A stretch of 52,268 bases of DNA, taken from Verrucomicrobiota bacterium. Lineage in GTDB: Bacteria; Verrucomicrobiota; Verrucomicrobiia; Opitutales; Opitutaceae. Every line of letters starts with the position of its first letter. Position 1 is the stretch's first letter. A model generated the notes under the pieces. The model was given only the letters and a program-made list of their open reading frames with translations, had not been told where the DNA came from and did no database searches. Position numbers and translations under genes: made by a program. The DNA lies in NCBI GenBank assembly GCA_023391285.1, contig JAEWBF010000049.1:1-52268 (forward strand), written 5' to 3'. Shown one piece after another: positions 42,823 through 50,963 of this stretch.

Positions 42823-44515
42823 CACCGACGATAAACGCTTCCTTCTCGGGAAAGTGAGTCTGCTCGATTTCAAGAGCATCGAGATGGATCGCGTCCTGAC
42901 CGGGTTGTTCGCGCGCATCTTTCACACAGGGCAAGACAGCCGGCTCAAGCACGAGCACACGGTTGATACGTTCCTCGAACACTTCACCGATTCGGAAAAC
43001 TCCGAGCGGTTCCGCGGCTTCGCAAGCTACCGCGACATCGTGAGGAGCTGGCTGGAAACGGATTTGCTCGATCTCGTAAATCGCGGGCGGCGAGGCAAAG
43101 AAAAGGTTGCGGCACCGCGTCCGCTACACGGCTACACATATCGCTTTCGGAACCCCAAGTATTGCAAGGACTATGGGGCAGCACAGCACATCTACGAGAT
43201 GCTCGTGCATACCGGTCCCATCGGTGAACAAGCGCTGCGCGGCTTGAAGTCATTCTTCTTTGAGGGAATTGACCAGAATACCGGACAAGAAGACCCCACC
43301 GTCCAGGTGGACGTGGAAACTCAGGCGCTGCTCAGCCTTGCTCCAAAGAACATCATAAGCACCGACGCGCCGGACCCAAAATCACGTCAGCAGGTCCCCC
43401 CGTTGTGTGTTGGTTCAGCGCGCTTGCTCGCGGACGACATCATCCGGTTGCTGCAATACCGGCAGAAGATTCCGCGGTCGGTGATGGTGGATTACCTGAA
43501 GATCCTGCTCGCGTTTCATCTCGGCCTCTACCACCTGCGCTTGGTCAAGCTGCTGCCCGAACTTATCCGCAAGAAGGGAGCAGAGCCGGTATGTGGGCGC
43601 TGCCCGGTGGTGCCGCTCAGCCAAAGGAACCCACAGGGGGATTGTCCGTATCAAATCGGTCTGTTCCTCGATGTGCTCAACCAACCCGGAGATTCGCAGA
43701 ACCCCACCGCGAAACGATTGAGTGAACTTGCGGAGCAAAGCGCGGATCTTCACTACCGCCGAATTCCCGGATTTATTCGTGCCAACTTCCTCACCAAGAA
43801 GCTTGATGAATGGGGCACCTTCTTGCTCCAGAGTGGAAAGCTAACTGGCGGTGCCCGCCGGCAATTGAGCACGTCTGAGGTGCTTAGCTTGTTGGATGAT
43901 TCGCATCGGACTGCACGCGAAGAATACTTCGGGGCGCGGTTGATGAAGCTCACCATGGAAGCACATGAGGAGGACGGTGCACCTGACGCCGATGTGGAAT
44001 CTGTCGTGGCGCTCGGACTCGATCACTTGAATACCTATATCGAGTGCCTCATGGCTTTGCGGTGCGACTTTCACCGGGCCTTCGTGGTGAAATCATTTGA
44101 CGCCCTCTTGCTGAAGAACCGACCCGGCGCGATGATTGCGCAGACACGTTCTAAAAATGCGGCCCGCCGCTTCATACTCGATAGCCGGTTGCTGGAGGTG
44201 CTGCTCCAGGTAGCGGTGATGACTTACGGCGGGGTGGGGAGCTACTATTCCGAGGAAATCCAAGTGGACCGGCTCCTCGAGTTTTTGCGTTACCGGTATG
44301 GCCTTTACATAGATCAGCTTCCCCGCGGCGAAGGCTTCGGAGAACCCACGATCGAAGATCGGGTGGCACTGCGGGCAAACAAGGAAGCCTTCAAGAACAA
44401 GCTTCGGGAGATAGGTTTCTTCCAAGAATTGTCGGATGCGTATGTCACGCAACATGTGACGCCGCGATACAAAGTTGGAATGAAGCCTGTAGCGCAGAGA
44501 GGAGGCGTAGCGTGA
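42812..44515 (+). CDS. mad7: MADS protein MAD7 (unknown function)
   Basis: I recognise no domain in this 567-residue protein with certainty. It is largely helical. The middle contains a cysteine group (CGRCPVVPLSQRNPQGDCPY, about residues 260-280) that may bind zinc. The C-terminal half is rich in Leu and charged residues, including KSFDALLLKNRPGAMIAQTR. It overlaps the mad6 stop by 11 bp and the mad8 start by 4 bp (GTGA), so all three are co-translated. A GGAGG site within its 3' end serves mad8. It is assigned as MAD7 by position and size in the MADS order. Confidence 0.75.
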   Translation: MPLSTDDKRFLLGKVSLLDFKSIEMDRVLTGLFARIFHTGQDSRLKHEHTVDTFLEHFTDSENSERFRGFASYRDIVRSWLETDLLDLVNRGRRGKEKVAAPRPLHGYTYRFRNPKYCKDYGAAQHIYEMLVHTGPIGEQALRGLKSFFFEGIDQNTGQEDPTVQVDVETQALLSLAPKNIISTDAPDPKSRQQVPPLCVGSARLLADDIIRLLQYRQKIPRSVMVDYLKILLAFHLGLYHLRLVKLLPELIRKKGAEPVCGRCPVVPLSQRNPQGDCPYQIGLFLDVLNQPGDSQNPTAKRLSELAEQSADLHYRRIPGFIRANFLTKKLDEWGTFLLQSGKLTGGARRQLSTSEVLSLLDDSHRTAREEYFGARLMKLTMEAHEEDGAPDADVESVVALGLDHLNTYIECLMALRCDFHRAFVVKSFDALLLKNRPGAMIAQTRSKNAARRFILDSRLLEVLLQVAVMTYGGVGSYYSEEIQVDRLLEFLRYRYGLYIDQLPRGEGFGEPTIEDRVALRANKEAFKNKLREIGFFQELSDAYVTQHVTPRYKVGMKPVAQRGGVA

Positions 44516-47500
44516 GTCAGGAATTTCGTCGGGTTACGCTTGACGATCTGAACGAACAGCTGCGGGTTGTCGTTGAAGAGCGCTTGATGGCAGTCGTCAC
44601 CGTTAAGCAACCGGGTCACTGCATGAAGGTGAGCGATCTGGATAAAGGCGTGATGGAGTCCGTAGCGCGGAGCTTGCGAGCCACGCTTGGATCCGCCGTT
44701 CAGGTTCACGTGCTCTCCGGCGACATGCGGAATGATGACCCACTTTTCATCAGCAGCAGCAAACTCGTCGAATTGCGCAACCCGCCTGCCCAAGACGAGC
44801 AGCGCGCGCCGTTGCTGGTCTTCGTGCCAAACGACCTCCGCACCGCTGCGGAAGATTCTTTCGCGGAGGCCACCTTCGAGCAGGTATCGATTTCCGACGC
44901 ATATGACAGATTGCGCGAAAGGCTGGTGCAGGACTTGCCGAATGGTTTGAAACAAAATGTTCCGCCTGTGATCAGCCAGATCGAAAGTCGCCATTGGCGA
45001 TGGGCGACTCCGGTGGCTGCTGTGCGGTTTCTACTCAGCATTCGCTTGAATAGCTATGACCATGAGGTCGTCGGCGCATCGCTTTGCGAATTCGGACTGG
45101 TGCCGGATTTCCGATTGATGGATGACGCTGCGGCGGTGCCCGAGCGCATCGCGAAGAACATCAGTTGCGTGAAAACGCTGACGCTGTCTCCTAAGTCAGA
45201 TCAGGGGCGTGTCCTAGACCTCAAACTCCGCGATCGTGAGTTTCGAGCGAAGCTGAGTGAATTTCTTTGCAGCAACGGCCTGGAGGATCCCCAGTCATGG
45301 ACGAGCCGAATCGTGTGCGAAAAGGAACGCTGGGGGCTTTCTTTCGACAAGTGGCCATTCGACGAAGACGCTGGATTTGCGCAGAAACTTCGCGTGGAAG
45401 TGCTGAAGATCAGCCTTCCGGAAATCAAAGGCGATGAAACGGATTCGAGGCTAGGTGGGCTGCAGATTGGACAGCAGTATTTGGTCGTCGGAAAAGGCGG
45501 AATAAACAGTTTTAGGATCAATTTCCGCTGCTCGCCAGCGCCGGAAGAGGCGCTTGGAATCGATCATTTCCGAGTTCAAATAGTCCAGCGCGAAACCGGG
45601 CCTGTTGGTCCTGTGAAAAAGAAGAAGTCGTGGGGAGGCGCACGCACAGACACCTCGCTGACGTTTAGCAGCCTATCAAAGATCGATTGGGAGGAAGGGT
45701 GGCACTTTATCCGCGTGGCTCCCTACACAGCCGATGGCGATCCGCTCCCGATGGTGGACGCGAACGGAAATGCGATTCCCACATTGGCTGCGAGTGAGGA
45801 GGGTCCATTTCCAAACGAGAGCGACTTATTTTGGGTTGTTAAGGGCGATGATCTTGATGTCGAGATTCCTCAGCGAGCCGTTCAGAAGTTTCCAAGTTTC
45901 AGCCATGCTTTGATCCATTTCTGGTTCAAAGCGTTGAACGAGGGACGCGGACCACAGACCGTCGAATGCGTGCATCGGGCGTGGGCCGATGCCGAGCACC
46001 ACGGTGGCAAAGGCGAGCTCCTCGAGCTCAAGTTCTCGGGAGAGGGGCTAATCCACGTGCCCGTTTCTCGAAAGCTAAAGGAGATAGAGCAACGGATTTT
46101 GAACGCTGCCGACGACCCTGTGTCGTGGAGGCTCGCGATCTCGCCTACCCAAGGCGCGGAGGTCTCCAGCGATGCACTGACCTGGCCGGATCTACCCGAT
46201 ATAAACGCATTCCGGACAGCGCGAGTGCAGCTGTTCACGAAGCTGCGTGGAGATGATGGGAACTGGATCATGCAGGCGGTGAATCTGGTCTCGCTCCGTG
46301 AGGAGATCGCAAGCTATGCGGAAAGATACTTAGCCCTACTCGCGCATGCGCTTCGTCACTTTGAAACGGCGGCGCCGGACGCGCAGCCGCAGGCGCTTTC
46401 GGGCGTCCAACGGCTCCTAGCTTTGGATACAGTGACCCTCAACCTTGCGGACCACCGAGGGACCCAGCGTGCAGCACTGTTGGTCGGTCCGACACATCCG
46501 CTCCGACTTCTGTGGCTGGCGACTTGGCTGAGCTTGGCCGAGCAATGGGTAAAACAAGCCGAAGTAGCAGCAAAAGAGTATGTGACGCCAACGCGTGACG
46601 CTCTTCTCGAGCAGCTCAGTCTCGTGAATTTTCCGGCCATGTGCCCAACACGCACTGGGCAGTTGCTCGCGGCGATCGATAACGTGCATGAACTTTGGAC
46701 CGTGTATGCGTCTTCGACCGAAAATGATCCTCGAGGCTTAGTTGCGGAGGTATGCACGGCACTTGGCCTCCCTGAACCGAACGTCGGTAGCTTCACTCTC
46801 GACGGACGGTTCTTAGCGGACCGGCTTCGCCGTTACTTGGTGCAGCATCCCTACATTCAGACGTTGGTGCTAAATTGCTTCAATCCGGGGCGAGCAAGGA
46901 TCATCGAAGACATGCTCTTGGAACTTCAGAAAGAGCCGGACTTCTGCGACCTCCGCTACGATATTAGGCTATTCGTCCCAGATCCCGACGCAGTGGGCGT
47001 CGGGGACGATCTCAACGAACTTATTTCTCCTAGTAGTGCGCTGACGGTCCCCGAAGCTGACGCCTTCGCAACCCCTACCGGAAATCACCTCGCCCCGAAA
47101 CTCACCTTCTCCGTCCGAGCGACAGCGGATTTCCGAAATGCGGCGTCGGAATTCCCGGCACATATCACGATGTTGTTTGATGTCTTCCCGGCACAGACTG
47201 TCTGTGCGATGGCTCCACGTCGGGAGGATATGAGCTCCCCGGTTCATGGCTTGCTGCAAGACTTCACCGTCACCTATTCCGAAGAAGCCGATCTTGTGGC
47301 CTGGCATCGGCGACCTAGACATGGCGCCGCAACACCGATTCCGAATGCGGACGAGTATTCAACGCTGATCGCTCAACTTGCCGAATCGTTTTCGACCGCA
47401 GCCGCTGCCGTCGCGACAAACCAGAGTGGCTTGGTCATGCGGCCGGTGTCCACGCTCGTTCTCGAAGCCGAACAAAAAGCTTTGTTGCATCAGGTCCATG

Positions 47501-49986
47501 AGGTCAGTGACTGGGTGTTCACGATCGACCGGAGCCTGGGAATCGAGTTCTTCGACCATGATCGGAGCACGCCGCGACCTGAATACCTAATCGATCATAG
47601 CCCAGACCTGAGCGCCAATAGCGGGCGTCGCGTGGTGATTACATCGCGATCGCAGACAGAGATTCGCGTCCTCTTTGAACGCGTTCTTGCCGACTACGGA
47701 TTGGGCGAATACCAGGATCGGTCGCATGCGATATTGGGGGAGCTCCGCGCGCTGTCGGGCCGTCTTGCGTTAAAATTGATCTCTTCTCCAACGCAACGTG
47801 CCGAAGCTCTGGGTCTGGCTTTAGGGAAGTTGTTTCTGGAGTTTCAGAATGCCTTCCGCGATCAGGCGGTGATCCCGCTGGATGCCCATCTCGGTCTTTA
47901 CCGTGCGTTGCAGAAGAATGCCGATGAGTTTGGGGACGAGGTGAGCTTGCGGCGAACGGATCTAGCTTTGTTCGATTTCCAGATAGACGATAATGGAAAT
48001 ATCATTCTCACCTGCAGCCTTGTAGAGGTAAAATGCTATAAGGACGTTGGAAACATTTCTGGCCTCAACCATCTTAAGCACACGATTGCTGAACAAATTC
48101 AGCAGAGCGAAAACGCGCTCCGACATCACTTTGATCCCGAGCGGTCTGGCCGGATTGACCGCCCAGACCGAGTGATAAAGACACAGGAGCTGATCAACCT
48201 ACTCGAGTTTTACGTTGATCGTGCGGCCCGATTGCGACTGCTCTCACCGGAAGCCTCCGAAGAGGCGAAGTTTTGTCTCCGTTCGATGGAGTCAGGATAC
48301 CGGCTGCGATTTACGCGAAGCGCCATAGTTTTCGATTTTCAGAAGCGCGGACGGCAAGAGTTCATCGAAGATGATGGTATTGAATTTCACTGGATTGGCG
48401 TAGACTTGATTCGATCGCTGCTTGCTGCGTTACCTGCGAAGGATGGCGTCGATGAGACGGGTGCATTTCAGCCAGTCAGCAAACCAACGTCGACCACATC
48501 GCCCATTCCATTGCTCGAAGGTCAGATTCCTCGCCTGGAGCGCGCCGCGTTCTTGCGCGAGAAACGAGATCGAACCGTCACTTGGGAGAAGTTGGGCTTG
48601 CATACTGAACCGACTCGTGGACCCGAGGCTGTGCCTGGGCCGAGAGCTCCGGTCGTCCCACCAAATCCACGGCTTGAACCGGTCGGGGAGCCTCCAAAGT
48701 CCTCTTTACCGAGTTCCGAGGAGCCACCTGTCGCCGTCCCTCCCGCGACGGTCGTGGCACCGGAGCCATTGGGCCGCGGTAGTCATCAGCATGCCGCTCA
48801 CGACATTCTGCTCGGGGTCACGGGACCGTCTCCGCAGTTCGGAGTGCTTGGAAAAGTAGCGGGGCGCGCCGTTGCTCTCGATCTAAACCAAACCCACACA
48901 ATTAGTCTCTTCGGGGTGCAAGGAGGTGGGAAAAGCTATACGCTTGGGACAATTATTGAGATGGCTTCGCTCGCGTTGCCGGGAATCAATGAATTGCCGA
49001 GTCCGCTGGCTACCGTCGTGTTCCACTATAGTCAGACGCAGGACTACAAGCCCGAGTTTACGTCGATGAATCGACCGAACAGCGACAAGACCGCAATTGA
49101 TTCGCTGGCTGCTGAATTTAATGCGGGCCCGGCGGCGCTGAAAGACATGGTGCTTCTTGTTCCCGAAGCAAAACTAGACGCGCGGCGCGCTGAATATCCA
49201 AACGTTGAAGTCGTGCCGCTGAAGTTTGCATCTTCCGAACTGCAGGCGGGCCATTGGCGCTTCCTCATGGGAGCGATTGGCAACCAAGCAACCTACATTC
49301 GCAAATTGAATCAAATCATGCGCGGAATGCGTGACGGACTGACGCTCAGCGGGCTGCGCGAAGCGGTGGCGACGGCGAGCCTCCCGGACAATCTTAAGGA
49401 GCTTGCCTCACTCCGCTTGGACTTGGCCGAGAGCTACATCGACGATGCGGCGCGCCTGAGTAAGGTGATTCGTCCTGGTCGCCTCGTGATCGTCGACTTG
49501 CGCGACGAGTTTATTGAAAAAGATGAAGCTCTTGGTCTGTTCGTAGTCCTGCTGCAGCTTTTCGCGGACGCTACATTCGACGGAAAGCCGTTCAACAAAT
49601 TGGTGGTCTTCGATGAAGCGCACAAGTATATCGATAGCCCTGATTTGGTGGCTGGACTCGTTAGCGTAGTTCGCGAGATGCGCCACAAGGGCACCAGCAT
49701 TCTTGTTGCGAGTCAGGATCCCCCCTCGGTGCCGGTGTCTTTGATTGAACTTTCGACGCAGATTATCCTTCACCGATTCAACTCCCCCGCATGGCTAAAG
49801 CATATTCAGAAAGCAAACGCGGCTCTCCTGAATTTGACCGCGGAGCAGCTCGCAAGGTTGCAACCAGGGGAGGCATTCGTGTGGTCGAGCAAGGCGACCG
49901 ATGCTACGTTCTCACGGGAAGCGGTAAAGGTTCGGTGCCGACTGCGTGCGACGCTACACGGCGGAGACACGAAGACGGCCGTTTGA
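44512..49986 (+). CDS. mad8: MADS ATP-binding protein MAD8 (giant, HerA/FtsK-like C-terminus)
   Basis: The 1824-residue protein ends in a HerA/FtsK-like motor ATPase. It has Walker A GVQGGGKSYT at about 1468-1477, Walker B FDEAHKYI with Asp1701 and Glu1702, and a sensor-like LVASQDPPSVP. A central region has a PD-(D/E)XK-like pattern: DLALFDFQIDDNG, then CSLVEVKCY with Glu1172 and Lys1174, suggesting a nuclease domain. A proline-rich linker at about 1380-1430 joins it to the ATPase. The first 1000 residues show no family I can name. The GTG start is preceded by GGAGG 6 bases upstream and overlaps the mad7 stop. Giant HerA-like proteins are effectors or translocases in several DNA-modification defence systems, for example DptH, and this is the most likely MADS effector motor. 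Confidence 0.85.
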   Translation: MSQEFRRVTLDDLNEQLRVVVEERLMAVVTVKQPGHCMKVSDLDKGVMESVARSLRATLGSAVQVHVLSGDMRNDDPLFISSSKLVELRNPPAQDEQRAPLLVFVPNDLRTAAEDSFAEATFEQVSISDAYDRLRERLVQDLPNGLKQNVPPVISQIESRHWRWATPVAAVRFLLSIRLNSYDHEVVGASLCEFGLVPDFRLMDDAAAVPERIAKNISCVKTLTLSPKSDQGRVLDLKLRDREFRAKLSEFLCSNGLEDPQSWTSRIVCEKERWGLSFDKWPFDEDAGFAQKLRVEVLKISLPEIKGDETDSRLGGLQIGQQYLVVGKGGINSFRINFRCSPAPEEALGIDHFRVQIVQRETGPVGPVKKKKSWGGARTDTSLTFSSLSKIDWEEGWHFIRVAPYTADGDPLPMVDANGNAIPTLAASEEGPFPNESDLFWVVKGDDLDVEIPQRAVQKFPSFSHALIHFWFKALNEGRGPQTVECVHRAWADAEHHGGKGELLELKFSGEGLIHVPVSRKLKEIEQRILNAADDPVSWRLAISPTQGAEVSSDALTWPDLPDINAFRTARVQLFTKLRGDDGNWIMQAVNLVSLREEIASYAERYLALLAHALRHFETAAPDAQPQALSGVQRLLALDTVTLNLADHRGTQRAALLVGPTHPLRLLWLATWLSLAEQWVKQAEVAAKEYVTPTRDALLEQLSLVNFPAMCPTRTGQLLAAIDNVHELWTVYASSTENDPRGLVAEVCTALGLPEPNVGSFTLDGRFLADRLRRYLVQHPYIQTLVLNCFNPGRARIIEDMLLELQKEPDFCDLRYDIRLFVPDPDAVGVGDDLNELISPSSALTVPEADAFATPTGNHLAPKLTFSVRATADFRNAASEFPAHITMLFDVFPAQTVCAMAPRREDMSSPVHGLLQDFTVTYSEEADLVAWHRRPRHGAATPIPNADEYSTLIAQLAESFSTAAAAVATNQSGLVMRPVSTLVLEAEQKALLHQVHEVSDWVFTIDRSLGIEFFDHDRSTPRPEYLIDHSPDLSANSGRRVVITSRSQTEIRVLFERVLADYGLGEYQDRSHAILGELRALSGRLALKLISSPTQRAEALGLALGKLFLEFQNAFRDQAVIPLDAHLGLYRALQKNADEFGDEVSLRRTDLALFDFQIDDNGNIILTCSLVEVKCYKDVGNISGLNHLKHTIAEQIQQSENALRHHFDPERSGRIDRPDRVIKTQELINLLEFYVDRAARLRLLSPEASEEAKFCLRSMESGYRLRFTRSAIVFDFQKRGRQEFIEDDGIEFHWIGVDLIRSLLAALPAKDGVDETGAFQPVSKPTSTTSPIPLLEGQIPRLERAAFLREKRDRTVTWEKLGLHTEPTRGPEAVPGPRAPVVPPNPRLEPVGEPPKSSLPSSEEPPVAVPPATVVAPEPLGRGSHQHAAHDILLGVTGPSPQFGVLGKVAGRAVALDLNQTHTISLFGVQGGGKSYTLGTIIEMASLALPGINELPSPLATVVFHYSQTQDYKPEFTSMNRPNSDKTAIDSLAAEFNAGPAALKDMVLLVPEAKLDARRAEYPNVEVVPLKFASSELQAGHWRFLMGAIGNQATYIRKLNQIMRGMRDGLTLSGLREAVATASLPDNLKELASLRLDLAESYIDDAARLSKVIRPGRLVIVDLRDEFIEKDEALGLFVVLLQLFADATFDGKPFNKLVVFDEAHKYIDSPDLVAGLVSVVREMRHKGTSILVASQDPPSVPVSLIELSTQIILHRFNSPAWLKHIQKANAALLNLTAEQLARLQPGEAFVWSSKATDATFSREAVKVRCRLRATLHGGDTKTAV

Positions 49987-49990
49987 ACGC

Positions 49991-50019
49991 GTGCTCTCGT
50001 TGTGACCAGCCGAGAGCAC
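49991..50019 (+). terminator. Hairpin after the MADS operon
   Basis: A perfect 9-bp inverted repeat GTGCTCTCG/CGAGAGCAC (49991-49999 with 50011-50019) with an 11-base loop starts 4 bp after the mad8 stop. No T run follows, so termination may be weak or Rho-assisted. Confidence 0.5.
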
Positions 50020-50179
50020 GCCAAGTGCTCGACACGCAAAACCGGACGGAAACCGCGAACTCGCGCCATCCAAGATTTCTCCTCGCGATCCCCCTTCAAA
50101 GTTTCGGACAGAGGTTAACTGTAAGCGTCCGGCCGGTGACCTCGTAGGCGGAAGGTGAAGGACGCGATAGAGTGCCGTG

Positions 50180-50548
50180 ATGAGCACAATCACGGCGGAG
50201 TTGGTGGATGTGGGTGAACGGCGCGGGGCCGGAGGGCGGCGAGTAACGCCGGTGGAGCGGCGGGAGCAGTTGATCGCGGAGTATCGAGCGAGCGGGCTGA
50301 CGATGGCGGCGTTCGCCCGGCGCGAGGGGATCAAGTATGCGACGTTTGCCAACTGGAGCGCGAAGGCGCAGTCACCTGCGACGGCGAAGCCGTCGATCCG
50401 ATTCGCCGAGATGCGACTGCCGCTGGAAGGGGCGACGACGTGTCCGCAGAACGATTTTGCGCTGGAGGTGCGGTTGCCGGACGGCACGACGGTGCGAGGC
50501 CGCATCGCAGCGGACGTGCTCGCAACGGTGCGGGCGTTGCGGAGCTGA
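50180..50548 (+). CDS. tnpA: IS66 accessory protein TnpA
   Basis: The 122-residue protein has the IS66 TnpA pattern: a helix-turn-helix of the kind RREQLIAEYRASGLTMAAF, then FARREGIKYATFANW, and a C-terminal LEVRLPDGTTVRGRIAADVL typical of the family. It is needed for transposition in IS66 elements. The ATG at 50180 directly follows a GTG (50177) that could also start it. It is 4 bp before tnpB. Confidence 0.88.
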   Translation: MSTITAELVDVGERRGAGGRRVTPVERREQLIAEYRASGLTMAAFARREGIKYATFANWSAKAQSPATAKPSIRFAEMRLPLEGATTCPQNDFALEVRLPDGTTVRGRIAADVLATVRALRS

Positions 50549-50552
50549 AGCG

Positions 50553-50903
50553 ATGCTGGCGTTTCCTGCGGCGATCCGCATCTACGTGGCGGTGCAGCCG
50601 GTGGACATGAGGAAGTCGTTCAACGGGCTGTGGGCGGCGGCGAGCGAGCAGTTGCACGAAGATCCGAAGAGCGGAGCGGTGTTCGCGTTCATCAATCGCG
50701 AGCGCACGCGGCTGAAGCTTTTGTATTGGGACGGGACGGGCGTGTGGGTGCTCGCGAAGCGGCTGGAAGAAGGTCGGTTCTCCTGGCCGGCGGCGAGCGA
50801 TGCGCGCACGAAGCTGTCGCTCGCGCCCGAAGCGTTGGCGCTGCTGGTCGGTGGCGTGGAGTTGAAGCGCGGTTCGCTGAAGCCGTGGTATGAACGTTCG
50901 TGA
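50553..50903 (+). CDS. tnpB: IS66 accessory protein TnpB
   Basis: The 116-residue protein shows the TnpB (Orf2) family signature: IRIYVAVQPVDMRKSFNGL, then FINRERTRLKLLYWDGTGVW and RLEEGRFSWP, with LLVGGVELKRG near the end. TnpB is required with TnpA and TnpC for IS66 transposition. It starts 4 bp after the tnpA stop and ends 60 bp before tnpC. Confidence 0.92.
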   Translation: MLAFPAAIRIYVAVQPVDMRKSFNGLWAAASEQLHEDPKSGAVFAFINRERTRLKLLYWDGTGVWVLAKRLEEGRFSWPAASDARTKLSLAPEALALLVGGVELKRGSLKPWYERS

Positions 50904-50963
50904 TACAAAATCCTGCTGATCAGCGGGAACACTTCGGCGGAAGTTTTTTCGTAAGCGCGCAAC

